64,000 nucleotides of DNA, from positions 2,232,001 through 2,296,000 of the forward strand of contig CBDFIY010000003.1 in NCBI GenBank assembly GCA_965248335.1, read 5' to 3'. The DNA comes from CAKMZU01 sp965248335. Its GTDB lineage: Bacteria; Pseudomonadota; Gammaproteobacteria; Pseudomonadales; DT-91. Under the pieces are notes generated by a model. It was not told the DNA's origin and did not search any database. It saw only the letters and a list, made by a program, of their open reading frames with translations. Both the position numbers and the translations under genes were made by a program. Below, piece by piece: positions 1 to 7,473 of this stretch. Each line of letters starts with the position of its first letter. Positions within the stretch are counted from its first letter, which is position 1.

Positions 1-1838
1 CAACTACTAGCGAATGGCAAGTGCTGAACCGTGAGGTGAGGTGCGGAGGAAGCCGCTAGCAAAATTACGAGCTGACGAACAGAAACATCATATAAGGCTT
101 AGTCTGGAGGCGAGGTAGCCAAGCATACCGAAGCCATGTGATCTTACGGGCACAGTAAATGATGCAGTTGCGTAATGAAAGTTTATGACCTTATTCGGGG
201 AGATCTGTTTAACATGCGGCGGGTAAATTACCAGTCAGGATCTGGTCTACAAGTTCCTCGGCTCCTTTGAGTGTATCGCCTTTGGAGAGCGAATCAGATA
301 CAAACCCGACAGCGTCCAGTGGGGAAACTCATTGGGTGATTAAACAGAAGTCAGCAGACGGCATAGTAGCCAAACGCCCAGCGTAATGGCTGGGACAAGG
401 TGAAGGCCCGAACATTAACTTAGAGAAAGGAGGTTTCGTTTACTTGAACAGCAAATATACTCGAACGAGTCATGATGTCGAACAGCGTCAAACGAAGTTA
501 CCACACTCAAATCAAACCCTTTTTGACAACACGCTAAATCCTGGAAATCTCGAACAAGCATGGAAGCGCGTGCGCGCTAATAAAGGCGCAGCCGGTATTG
601 ATGGACTCACCATCGACGATTTTCCCACGTACTGGAAAGAGCACGGGCAACCTGTTCTGACATTAATCAGATCAGGCGGTTATCAGCCTTATCCCGTGAA
701 GCGATGCTATATCGAGAAAGACGATGGCAGCCTACGTGCACTCGGTATCCCAACGATACTGGATCGCATTATACAGCAAGCCATTGTTCAAACACTCACA
801 CCGATTTTTGATGTGGGTTTCTCGAATGCCAGCTATGGATTTAGACCTAACCGCTCGCAACATCAAGCGGTTTACAAAGTGCAGGAGCACATAAAATCTG
901 GCAGAAAATTCGTCGTGGATGTGGACTTATCCAAATTTTTCGACCGTGTTAATCATGATCTTCTCATGACACTGATAGGCCGAAAAATAAAAGATAAAGC
1001 GCTTTTATGCCTGATTGGAAAATATCTGAGAGCGGGCGCTGTCGATGATGGCGTATTGATAGAAACGCGTGAGGGCGTACCGCAAGGCGGCCCTTTATCG
1101 CCTTTACTGTCAAACATTATGCTTGATTTACTCGATAAAGAGCTAGAAGCAAGGGGTCATGATTTTGTTCGCTATGCCGATGACTTTGTCGTTATGGTTA
1201 AAAGCCTGCGTGCAGGAGAACGTGTCATGGCCAGCGTCACTACCTTTATTGAGAAAAATCTTAAGCTCGTCATCAACGATAAAAAGAGCCAAGTAGTGAG
1301 TAGCCAAGAACTGGAATTTCTCGGCTTTATGTTTAAAAACAAAAAGATTCAATGGTCACCAAAAGCAGAGTTAGCGTTCAAACATGAAGTAAGAATTCTA
1401 ACATCTAGATCATGGGGTGTTTCTGTTGTGCATAAAATCCAGAAGCTCAGTGTTTATCTGAGGGGCTGGATAAACTACTTTGGCATTGCCAATCGATACC
1501 AATACTGTGTCGACCTCGATCAATGGATCAGGCGGCGGCTACGCATGTGCTACTGGAAACAATGGCGAAAAATAAAAACAAAAGTCGGCAACCTTATTCG
1601 CCTCGGCGTTAATGAGGCGACAGCCATAGCCTGTGGCGCATCCCGTAAAGGCTATTGTCGTAGTTCAAAAACTTGGGGGATTCATCAAGCAATCGGAGAA
1701 GCATTTCTTGCCAAGCAAGGCCTGTTCTCTCTCGTAAAAGGATGGATCAAAATACATCATGGTTAATGAAACGCCCTGTGCGGATCCGCACGCAGGGTGT
1801 TGTGGGGGCTGAAGGGGAAAAACCTTCGGCTACCCGAT
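1..1838 (+). mobile_element. Group IIC intron (5' end outside window)
   Basis: A self-splicing ribozyme retroelement. Positions 1-443 are a non-coding structured 5' region followed by the reverse transcriptase/maturase gene. After its stop, 1769-1799 form a domain V-like hairpin (ACGCCCTGTGCGG paired with CCGCACGCAGGGTGT) and 1802-1838 a domain VI-like hairpin (GGGGGCTGAAGG with CCTTCGGCTACCC), ending CCCGAT. The typical GTGCG 5' end is not seen, so the element starts just left of the window. The 3' end abuts the stop codon of the cassette gene at 1839, where an attC would be expected. That placement and the plus orientation, opposite to the cassette gene, fit the IIC-attC subgroup. The exact 3' boundary could be 1838-1840. 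Confidence 0.85.
444..1766 (+). CDS. ltrA: Group II intron reverse transcriptase/maturase
   Basis: Intron-encoded protein that assists splicing and reverse-transcribes the intron during retrohoming. The 440-residue product has the fingers/palm blocks in order: RANKGAAGIDG near the N-terminus, RALGIPTILDRIIQQA, the YGFRPNRS block, VDVDLSKFFDRV, GVPQGGPLSPLLSN and the catalytic FVRYADDF. A maturase (X) domain with LRGWINYFGIAN follows. There is no clear C-terminal HNH endonuclease, as is usual for class IIC. Translation starts at TTG; AAAGGAGG at 426-433 is a strong ribosome binding site about ten bases upstream. The reading frame is intact, so the element may be active. Confidence 0.95.
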   Translation: MNSKYTRTSHDVEQRQTKLPHSNQTLFDNTLNPGNLEQAWKRVRANKGAAGIDGLTIDDFPTYWKEHGQPVLTLIRSGGYQPYPVKRCYIEKDDGSLRALGIPTILDRIIQQAIVQTLTPIFDVGFSNASYGFRPNRSQHQAVYKVQEHIKSGRKFVVDVDLSKFFDRVNHDLLMTLIGRKIKDKALLCLIGKYLRAGAVDDGVLIETREGVPQGGPLSPLLSNIMLDLLDKELEARGHDFVRYADDFVVMVKSLRAGERVMASVTTFIEKNLKLVINDKKSQVVSSQELEFLGFMFKNKKIQWSPKAELAFKHEVRILTSRSWGVSVVHKIQKLSVYLRGWINYFGIANRYQYCVDLDQWIRRRLRMCYWKQWRKIKTKVGNLIRLGVNEATAIACGASRKGYCRSSKTWGIHQAIGEAFLAKQGLFSLVKGWIKIHHG

Positions 1839-2369
1839 TTAGCTCTGCTCAGCATCCTCGTAAACAAAGTGCCTTCCGAAAAAATTTAGATTTTCTTTCA
1901 GCGGTTCCATTCTTTTTCCATAAAGGTCTTCGTATTCGATTTCTATAGTTAAGCCGCATAATATTTTTCGCACTTTATCCCTGGAGTTATTATACTCTTC
2001 AGAATTCATGTTACCCTCAAGGAGAAGCAGTTCAAATCTTTTTCCAGGCTCTAGAAAAGCACCATCTACACTGTCGTAGAAATTCGACCAAATAATGTCA
2101 CCTTCAAGTGCAGGCATATGTGATTTTATGTTGTCATGTACTTTCTTGTCATGATTTGCAACTTTAAGTGACACCACACGCATTGGGCCAAGCCCCTTGT
2201 TCTGAAGGAATACACCTACTCGATTTTCATAGTCAGCAACTGGAATTGTAGCAATAGGCTTCACCGATAGCCTCATATGCTTTCTTTGTACAAACGCTGT
2301 CCAAGCCCCAAGGCACACTGAAAATACCGATACAAACAAAGCACATATAGCTATCACTTCTTGACTCAT
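1839..2369 (-). CDS. Membrane-anchored cassette protein, unknown function
   Basis: I do not recognise this 176-residue protein. Start chosen at the ATG at 2369 (MSQEVIAICALF), preceded by GGAAG; the frame runs further up but into attC sequence. An N-terminal hydrophobic stretch (about residues 4-24) is followed by QRKHMRLSVKP and a soluble domain rich in beta strands and acidic residues, suggesting a single-pass anchored protein facing the cytoplasm. It is the last cassette gene visible, farthest from the integrase. Its stop codon touches the 3' end of the group II intron, so its own attC is either split by the intron or lies left of the window. Confidence 0.7.
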   Translation of the reverse strand: MSQEVIAICALFVSVFSVCLGAWTAFVQRKHMRLSVKPIATIPVADYENRVGVFLQNKGLGPMRVVSLKVANHDKKVHDNIKSHMPALEGDIIWSNFYDSVDGAFLEPGKRFELLLLEGNMNSEEYNNSRDKVRKILCGLTIEIEYEDLYGKRMEPLKENLNFFGRHFVYEDAEQS

Positions 2370-2386
2370 GAGGAGCTTCCTTTTCG

Positions 2387-2481
2387 AGCTAACGCCTTTA
2401 TCAGCTGAACCCAAAGCCGCAGGCTTTGGGTTTCCGGTGGAGGTGCGCAGCACCGGAACGTACTGAATGAACTTGTTAGGC
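2387..2481. repeat. attC site, 95-bp type
   Basis: Core TAAC at one end and GTTAGGC at the other enclose an imperfect palindrome with inner arms CCCAAAGCC/GGCTTTGGG. Nearly identical to the site at 3530-3624. Confidence 0.85.
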
Positions 2482-2705
2482 TAGCACTCGCAAAAGCTCA
2501 CTAACCTGAAACACCCAACAAACCCGCAAATAATGGTGGCTAAAATACCAGAAATAAATTTGAATGAAAACTGTAACACCAGCAAACCAAAAAATAACTG
2601 CCCCGCCCATGCCAACTTGAAAAAGTAATGACCTGACAACACAACAAAACACCTACCAACAAAAAGAAAATTGACTGGTAACGAACCAAACTGTATTGAG
2701 ACCAT
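2481..2705 (-). CDS. Small hydrophobic cassette protein (copy 1)
   Basis: A 74-residue, very hydrophobic protein, MVSIQFGSLPVNF followed by two likely membrane segments (GRCFVVLSGHYFFKLAWAG and LFFGLLVLQFSFKFISGILATIICG). The stop codon overlaps the end of attC 2387-2481, as expected for a minus-oriented cassette. A second copy at 3624-3848 carries a stop codon and a third, more decayed relative lies at 10762-11112, so this is a cassette family that has spread within the array. Function unknown. Confidence 0.55.
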   Translation of the reverse strand: MVSIQFGSLPVNFLFVGRCFVVLSGHYFFKLAWAGQLFFGLLVLQFSFKFISGILATIICGFVGCFRLVSFCEC

Positions 2706-2795
2706 CAAAATATTCCGAAATTGAATGGCATGAAACGGGCTAAATCTGAGCTACGGGATCAATAACTAAACCGACCATATTTATTGATGAAGTGC

Positions 2796-2855
2796 GCCTA
2801 ACCTCAAGCACACCAGATCGCCATAGGCGATTCTGAGTGCTGCGTTTTGTTAGGT
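2796..2855. repeat. attC site, short 60-bp type
   Basis: GCCTAAC to GTTAGGT, with arms CAAGCACACCAGATCGCC / GGCGATTCTGAGTGCTGC around a tiny loop. The same sequence recurs at 3163-3222. Confidence 0.85.
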
Positions 2856-2883
2856 GCCCATGACAATAATTAAGAGGATTGAG

Positions 2884-3168
2884 ATGTTTTTGAATGTATT
2901 AAACACCTTTTTACCCGAAGGCTGCACGCCAGCCGACGCACGAGTTTTGAGAAAAGCAAATCATGAATTTGCACAAATAAATTACGAATTAAACGAAAAA
3001 GTTGAGAAGCTTGAAACTTTACTTAAAGAAGCTTCGGAAATTATTGAGCACGACAATGAGATCCTTAGACAGACTCACACGATAAAGGATGACTGGTGGC
3101 TTGATACAGAAGCAAAAGAGCTTTACGAAGAATCTAAGCTTTTTATAAAAGGGCTTCGCAGCACCTAA
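2884..3168 (+). CDS. Coiled-coil cassette protein, unknown function (copy 1)
   Basis: A 94-residue protein starting MFLNVLNTFLPEG; start picked from GAGGA seven bases before ATG 2884 rather than the upstream GTG inside attC. After TPADARVLRKANHEFAQINYEL, residues about 40-65 (LNEKVEKLETLLKEASEIIEHDNEIL) form a likely coiled coil, then a WW-containing tail. No known domain recognised. The gene is on the plus strand, against the main array direction, with its stop inside the attC to its right. It is repeated identically 367 bp further on. Confidence 0.7.
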   Translation: MFLNVLNTFLPEGCTPADARVLRKANHEFAQINYELNEKVEKLETLLKEASEIIEHDNEILRQTHTIKDDWWLDTEAKELYEESKLFIKGLRST

Positions 3169-3222
3169 CCTCAAGCACACCAGATCGCCATAGGCGATTC
3201 TGAGTGCTGCGTTTTGTTAGGT
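3163..3222. repeat. attC site, short 60-bp type
   Basis: ACCTAAC to GTTAGGT, same palindrome as 2796-2855. It separates the two identical cassettes. Confidence 0.85.
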
Positions 3223-3250
3223 GCCCATGACAATAATTAAGAGGATTGAG

Positions 3251-3535
3251 ATGTTTTTGAATGTATTAAACACCTTTTTACCCGAAGGCTGCACGCCAGC
3301 CGACGCACGAGTTTTGAGAAAAGCAAATCATGAATTTGCACAAATAAATTACGAATTAAACGAAAAAGTTGAGAAGCTTGAAACTTTACTTAAAGAAGCT
3401 TCGGAAATTATTGAGCACGACAATGAGATCCTTAGACAGACTCACACGATAAAGGATGACTGGTGGCTTGATACAGAAGCAAAAGAGCTTTACGAAGAAT
3501 CTAAGCTTTTTATAAAAGGGCTTCGCAGCACCTAA
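3251..3535 (+). CDS. Coiled-coil cassette protein, unknown function (copy 2)
   Basis: Identical at the protein level to 2884-3168, with the same ribosome binding site and start context, and apparently identical in nucleotide sequence. The unit length is 367 bp (gene plus one 60-bp attC), consistent with a recent tandem cassette duplication. On the right side it is followed by a different attC (95-bp type) at 3530-3624. Confidence 0.7.
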   Translation: MFLNVLNTFLPEGCTPADARVLRKANHEFAQINYELNEKVEKLETLLKEASEIIEHDNEILRQTHTIKDDWWLDTEAKELYEESKLFIKGLRST

Positions 3536-3624
3536 CGCCTTTATCAGCTGAACCCAAAGCCGCAGGCTTTGGGTTTCCGGTGGAGGTGCGCAGCACCGGA
3601 ACGTACTGCATGAATTTGTTAGGC
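3530..3624. repeat. attC site, 95-bp type
   Basis: ACCTAAC to GTTAGGC with the CCCAAAGCC/GGCTTTGGG arms; near-identical to 2387-2481. Confidence 0.85.
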
Positions 3625-3848
3625 TAGCACTCGCAAAAGCTCACTAACCTGAAACACCCAACAAACCCGTAAATAACGGCAACTAAAATACCAGAAATGG
3701 CCTGGAATGAAAACCGCAACACCGGCAAACGAAAAAATACCTACCCTGCCCATGCCAACGTGAAAAAGTAACGACCAGACAACGCAACAAAACACCCACC
3801 AACAAAAATAAAATTGACTGGTAACGAACCAAACTGTATTGAGACCAT
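3624..3848 (-). pseudogene. Small hydrophobic cassette protein (copy 2, stop codon)
   Basis: Aligns along its whole length with 2481-2705 (same ATG, same stop position, same attC to the left) but differs at scattered sites. The CAG codon after LAWAG is TAG here, cutting the protein in half. The upstream 90 bases are identical between the copies. Either a decayed duplicate or a shorter product. Confidence 0.6.
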
Positions 3849-3938
3849 CAAAATATGCTGAAATTGAATGGCATGAAACGGGCTAAATCTGAGCTACGGG
3901 ATCAATAACTAAACCGACCATATTTATTGATGAAGTGC

Positions 3939-4040
3939 GCCTAACGCCCAGCACACCTGCGAAGTAAACTGGCGGTTTTTGTGCGGCTCCTTGCACAAAA
4001 AATGACAGTTTGCGGAGTCCGGTGCTGCTGCTGGTTATGC
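3939..4040. repeat. attC site, about 100-bp type
   Basis: GCCTAAC to GTTATGC, with AAACTGGCGG ... TGACAGTTTGCGGAGTC and an inner TTTTTGTGC/GCACAAAAA hairpin. The same type recurs at 4472, 7373, 8307, 9645 and 10166. Confidence 0.9.
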
Positions 4041-4043
4041 GCA

Positions 4044-4475
4044 TTACCATGCACAACCATTGCAGCCCTTGAGCCCATCATAACTCTCGAGCTCTTTGAG
4101 CCTTGAAATTTGCTTTCTATAAATGCAAACACTGGAACTCATTCTTCCTTTTTTACCAGACTGATTAGATACATAAAAATTACAGTCTGAGTCCTTATAC
4201 TCTATCCAGCTATTTTGAGACTTCAATAACAGTTCTCTGTCACTTTCACTAAGGTATCCTAACAAACTTTCATAATGCTTATTAATAACCTTTTCTGACT
4301 TTATATTAAGTGCTTCTGTACAGACTGAAATTTGTTTATAGCTCATCATCACTTCACATTTCGAAAATTCAGAAATCAAGCTGATAGAGATATCCTCTGA
4401 TATAACGAAATTACTAAATATTAAAAGTATGAAAAGAACTGAAACTCTCAAATTTTTAATCCCTCTGCAGCGCAT
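4044..4475 (-). CDS. Exported LprI-like (DUF1311) cassette protein
   Basis: Belongs by pattern to the lysozyme-inhibitor LprI/DUF1311 group: paired cysteines (SKCEVMM, ISVCTEAL, SDCNFY, SVCIYRK), the LLKSQNSWIEYKDSDC core and a C-terminal RLKELES. It has a signal peptide (VLFILLIFSNFVIS), so the product is periplasmic or surface-exposed. The ATG at 4475 lies in the attC core; a TTG at 4451 with AGAGGG upstream is an equally plausible start (MRVSVLF). The family is known for small periplasmic proteins, some of which inhibit lysozyme; binding here is inference. Confidence 0.7.
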   Translation of the reverse strand: MRCRGIKNLRVSVLFILLIFSNFVISEDISISLISEFSKCEVMMSYKQISVCTEALNIKSEKVINKHYESLLGYLSESDRELLLKSQNSWIEYKDSDCNFYVSNQSGKKGRMSSSVCIYRKQISRLKELESYDGLKGCNGCAW

Positions 4476-4573
4476 AACGCCTGCCACAGCGGTGAGTTAA
4501 ACTGGCGGTTTTTGTGCGGTTCCTTGCACAAAAAGTGACAGTTTGACGAGTCCGTTGCTGGCACTTGTTATGC
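4472..4573. repeat. attC site, about 100-bp type
   Basis: GCATAAC to GTTATGC with the AAACTGGCGG / TGACAGTTTGACGAGTC arms. Confidence 0.9.
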
Positions 4574-4579
4574 GATTTC

Positions 4580-5086
4580 TTACAACAAACCAAGCAAGGC
4601 TGTTGCGCCAGCACCAACGACACTTGCAACAGTGCTGTTTTGTAGGAGAGTTTTAAGTAGCGACTTAGCTTCTTTATCTCCAGATTTTGCAACTTGCTCA
4701 ACTAACTGCTGAAAGTGAATATTGGTAATTTGGTTATTGTGATTACCAATTTGAACTTGCTCACCAGAAACAGAGCCAATATTGAATGTGGAGTTGTCAT
4801 TGTTAGTTGTATGCGCTTGTGCCGTCATATTCTCAACTTTTAGTGTAAGCATGTGAGGGTGATTTGTTCCAACATTCATAGTGCCTCCCTCAAGAAATGA
4901 AGCATCTATTACTTTTAGCTGAATCTCTCTGGTTCCTGATTTTTGAGAAATAACATCTCCAATGCCAATATCAGGAGTTACAGAATATGGAATCTTTAGG
5001 CTATTTTTGTCTGTGTCACGTTTCCCTTTCTGCTCATATCCATCCATTAGAAATGTATCTGGATAAGCCATTTTATTAATATTCAT
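4580..5086 (-). CDS. RHIM-like amyloid-motif protein with hydrophobic C-terminus
   Basis: 168 residues; start ATG 5086 with AAGGAT eight bases upstream. Residues 1-90 form a domain I do not recognise. Residues 99-123 read STFNIGSVSGEQ then VQIGNHNNQI, matching the RHIM core (V/I-Q-I/V-G-x-x-N) of amyloid-forming signalling motifs. Then comes an amphipathic helix (FQQLVEQVAKSGDKEAKSLLKTLLQ, about 125-149) and a Gly/Ala-rich hydrophobic end (STVASVVGAGATALLGLL), like a short membrane-inserting tail. RHIM-type motifs nucleate assembly of immune and cell-death complexes in animals, fungi and bacteria; a defence or signalling role here is inference from this motif and the integron setting. No partner effector gene lies in the same cassette. 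Confidence 0.55.
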   Translation of the reverse strand: MNINKMAYPDTFLMDGYEQKGKRDTDKNSLKIPYSVTPDIGIGDVISQKSGTREIQLKVIDASFLEGGTMNVGTNHPHMLTLKVENMTAQAHTTNNDNSTFNIGSVSGEQVQIGNHNNQITNIHFQQLVEQVAKSGDKEAKSLLKTLLQNSTVASVVGAGATALLGLL

Positions 5087-5159
5087 TTTTTAATCCTTAA
5101 TTTACTGAATACTTACTTATATTTATCTAAAAATTAGTAGGGGCTAGTTTAATAGCCTC

Positions 5160-5274
5160 GCATAACGCCGCCATCACCGAGAATTTATGGAGTGGCTTGG
5201 TTTGTACCACAATGCCGAAGGCATGGTGCAAACCAAGACGCGGAATAAATTTCCGGTGCATGGCTTTGTTAGGT
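5160..5274. repeat. attC site, 115 bp, unique type
   Basis: GCATAAC to GTTAGGT, with long arms GGCTTGGTTTGTACCA / TGGTGCAAACCAAG around CAATGCCGAAGGCA. Confidence 0.8.
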
Positions 5275-5456
5275 GCGACTCTACTGATAAAGTAGAAATT
5301 TTAAAGTAAATTAACCACAAGAAATATACTGAGCACAAAATAAACTCAAAAGTGAGAATGAATACCATGCCATACACCAATAGTGAGACTTGATTATTTG
5401 ATGCTAAATAGCAGAGCCTGTAAATTGTCCGTTTTTTAACCAACCAAGTAAAAACA

Positions 5457-5990
5457 ATGACTCTTACTAACTTATTTTTTGTGAGCTTTATGGCCTTAGG
5501 GCTAATTATAAATGCTCAAGCGAATGATACATACGTGGAGACAGATAAGAAGGACTTTTTTAAAATACAAAATGCAGACAGGGAAGCTGATGCTTGGGGT
5601 GTTTGCAGGGCGACCTATAAAATAATGTCTGAGATAATCCGCTCAGAGGCGCCGCAGCAAGCAAAAAAAATGAATAATTATGGGAACGGAGCTAGATTAG
5701 CTGTAATAATGGCGCATGTTAATGATGGGATTCAAGATCCAGACATAACACCAAAAAAATTCGCAACATTATGGGATACATCAAAAATGCTTGGCGACTC
5801 TATTCCTGATGCGGCTCAGGCAATCATTCTGGCAGATGCAGAGGATAAGATTTCAAATAAAAATCAAGAAAGTTTCCGGCTGAAACTTACAAGAACCCTA
5901 AATATTTGCTTAGAAAACTTGGACAACCAACAGGTATACATTGATGCCTGGCGCTCAATGATGAAAACTGGAATTTTAAGCTCAAAATAA
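5457..5990 (+). CDS. Exported cassette protein, unknown function
   Basis: 177 residues with a signal peptide (LFFVSFMALGLIINAQA) followed by a helical domain. Cysteines at AWGVCRATYK and TLNICLENL may form a disulfide in the periplasm. No family recognised. It is on the plus strand, against the main direction of the array, and sits between the attC at 5160-5274 and the short attC at 6009-6069 to its right, as if the whole cassette were inverted. The gap to the left (5275-5456) is AT-rich and could hold its own promoter. Confidence 0.7.
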   Translation: MTLTNLFFVSFMALGLIINAQANDTYVETDKKDFFKIQNADREADAWGVCRATYKIMSEIIRSEAPQQAKKMNNYGNGARLAVIMAHVNDGIQDPDITPKKFATLWDTSKMLGDSIPDAAQAIILADAEDKISNKNQESFRLKLTRTLNICLENLDNQQVYIDAWRSMMKTGILSSK

Positions 5991-6008
5991 GGTGTGCTCT
6001 CTTAACGC

Positions 6009-6069
6009 ACCTAACGCATGTGTCACGCGGAGGAGCGGAGCGACGATCGCGTGGACACACTTGTTAAAT
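6009..6069. repeat. attC site, short 61-bp type
   Basis: ACCTAAC to GTTAAAT enclosing GTGTCACGCGG ... CGCGTGGACAC. Same type as 8957-9018. It lies between two converging genes. Confidence 0.85.
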
Positions 6070-6567
6070 CGTTTTCTTATGTGTATTAACTATTTTATGT
6101 AGCGCATCTGTAAAAAGTTTAGCGTCGGAATAGCTTCTTGTTCTAAGGATATGCCTAATATAATGATCATTCTCATCATATAGCGAGACTACCCACCATT
6201 GTTGAAACTTCCTCTTCCAACTCAAAAGCTTAACACTCGCAATATTTCTGTAGTAATATCTTTCACCTGTTCCCCTAGTTGTTGATTTACTTGAACCAAC
6301 AAAGAAGCCTGTGTCACCTATTACAGAACCGGAAACTCTACCCCTAGTGACCGTACCATAATCAAAGCCTATATATTTATCAGTGACAACGAAGTTATCA
6401 GGCCTCCATTTTGGATGCTGGGTGTAAATCATTTCTTCAGATATTTCATATGCCTCTTCAATAGTTATCTCCTTCGGTTGATATTTTGTTGGACTGGAAC
6501 CGCAGGAGACAATAAGCACCGAAAATAACAATATTGAGGTTACTTTAATCAGGTTTTCTTTATTCAT
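6064..6567 (-). CDS. Lipoprotein, cassette-encoded, unknown function
   Basis: 167 residues with a lipoprotein signal (LLFSVLIVSCGSS; the lipobox cysteine follows IVS). The mature part has DNFVVTDKYIGFDYG, a Gly/Ser/Arg-rich loop (TTRGTGERYYYRNI) and SVKLLSWKRKFQQWWVVSLYD, suggesting a beta-rich PH-like fold, which is a guess. The C-terminus SYSDAKLFTDALHKIV is helical. The stop overlaps the attC to the left, as normal for a minus-oriented cassette. Its upstream region was invaded by the MITE at 6679-6932, which may have separated it from any distal promoter. Confidence 0.75.
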   Translation of the reverse strand: MNKENLIKVTSILLFSVLIVSCGSSPTKYQPKEITIEEAYEISEEMIYTQHPKWRPDNFVVTDKYIGFDYGTVTRGRVSGSVIGDTGFFVGSSKSTTRGTGERYYYRNIASVKLLSWKRKFQQWWVVSLYDENDHYIRHILRTRSYSDAKLFTDALHKIVNTHKKTI

Positions 6568-6678
6568 AGATTTATCAGTTTTTTTCTGAATTATCTACGA
6601 AGCCTTAAGAGATAAAAGCAATCAATTCACTTTATTGATTATTTAAAATTAATCTTCTTATCAAAGAGATATATTACC

Positions 6679-6932
6679 CAGGGCAATCGCACTACGATAT
6701 TAACAAGATCGGCGACAATCAAACAAAATGTTTATTTTTTAATCTAAACCCGCTAATAATTTAGTGTTGGTTTCTAAATTAACACTCTTTTGTAATTTGA
6801 ATACAAAAGAGAAGTGTAGTTTTTCAGTAGCGGGCTAATTCATACCCATAAACTGATTGAAATACAATCAGCCATCTGCTTTGTAGTATGATTTTTAAGC
6901 GAACTGATCAAAAACATAGCGCGATAGCCCTG
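6679..6932. mobile_element. MITE with ISAs1-type ends (copy 1)
   Basis: 254 bp, no coding capacity, ends CAGGGCAATCGC and GCGATAGCCCTG. It is flanked by a perfect 10-bp direct repeat ATATATTACC (6669-6678 and 6933-6942). The terminal 18 bases CATAGCGCGATAGCCCTG are shared with the right end of the ISAs1 element at 62650-63904, the likely source of transposase. A near-identical copy lies at 39904-40143. Confidence 0.9.
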
Positions 6933-6992
6933 ATATATTACCACTTATTTGTGTAATTTATCTAATTTTATGGTAAGTAAAAGTACGACGAG

Positions 6993-7066
6993 ATTTAACC
7001 GTAAGCACACCGGCGAGCGTAGCGAGTCCAGCCCCGAAGGGGCGATGGTGCTGCGTTTTGTTATGT
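6993..7066. repeat. attC site, 74 bp
   Basis: ATTTAAC to GTTATGT, with GTAAGCACACCGGCGAGCG and an inner GCCCCGAAGGGGC hairpin. Confidence 0.8.
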
Positions 7067-7074
7067 GCTTTTAA

Positions 7075-7302
7075 TTATTTTTTACCAATGATATCTGCTA
7101 ATTTTTGTTCTTCTGGTGTAAATGTAGTAGTTGTTGGAGGTGGATCATTTTTTACTATTTCTTGAGCCTTCGTTTTTTCTTCTTGTGTAAAGGTTGATGG
7201 CATCATGAGGCTGAGCAAAACCAAAGCTCCATTTAATCCAGAATAAGCTTTAATTGAAAATAAACTGATACAAAGTAGCGTACCAAACATTAATTTTTTC
7301 AT
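7075..7302 (-). CDS. Small exported cassette protein
   Basis: 75 residues: signal peptide MKKLMFGTLLCISLFSIKAYS, a short hydrophobic patch LNGALVLLSLMMP, then a Pro/Thr linker (DPPPTTTT) flanked by two similar units, STFTQEEKTKAQEIVK and TTFTPEEQKLADIIGK. This internal repeat suggests two short helices on either side of the linker. No known family. The stop is just right of attC 6993-7066. Confidence 0.65.
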   Translation of the reverse strand: MKKLMFGTLLCISLFSIKAYSGLNGALVLLSLMMPSTFTQEEKTKAQEIVKNDPPPTTTTFTPEEQKLADIIGKK

Positions 7303-7372
7303 AATTTAGAAATAATTAGGCATTTGTTACTTTGATGGCAGAATACTTAAATAGTTCTAAATAGCCTTAGTC

Positions 7373-7473
7373 ACATAACGCCGCCATCAACTGCGTAGCA
7401 ACTTGGCGCGTCTTTGTGCGGCACGCACAAAGCGTGACAGGTTGCGGAGTCAGATTGCATGGCCTTGTTATGC
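7373..7473. repeat. attC site, about 100-bp type
   Basis: ACATAAC to GTTATGC; arms AACTGCGTAGCAACTTGGCGCG / TGACAGGTTGCGGAGTCAG. Confidence 0.9.

Noticed and set aside
3941..4132. Frames running through attC sites (also 4456-4701, 7403-7585, 8771-8962)
   Set aside because: Their codons come largely from palindromic attC arms and they overlap better-supported cassette genes.
5174..5443. A minus-strand frame for an 89-residue hydrophobic protein divergent from the gene at 5457
   Set aside because: It starts at TTG only 13 bases from the plus-strand start, has no clear ribosome site and its last third is attC sequence. Possible but unsupported.
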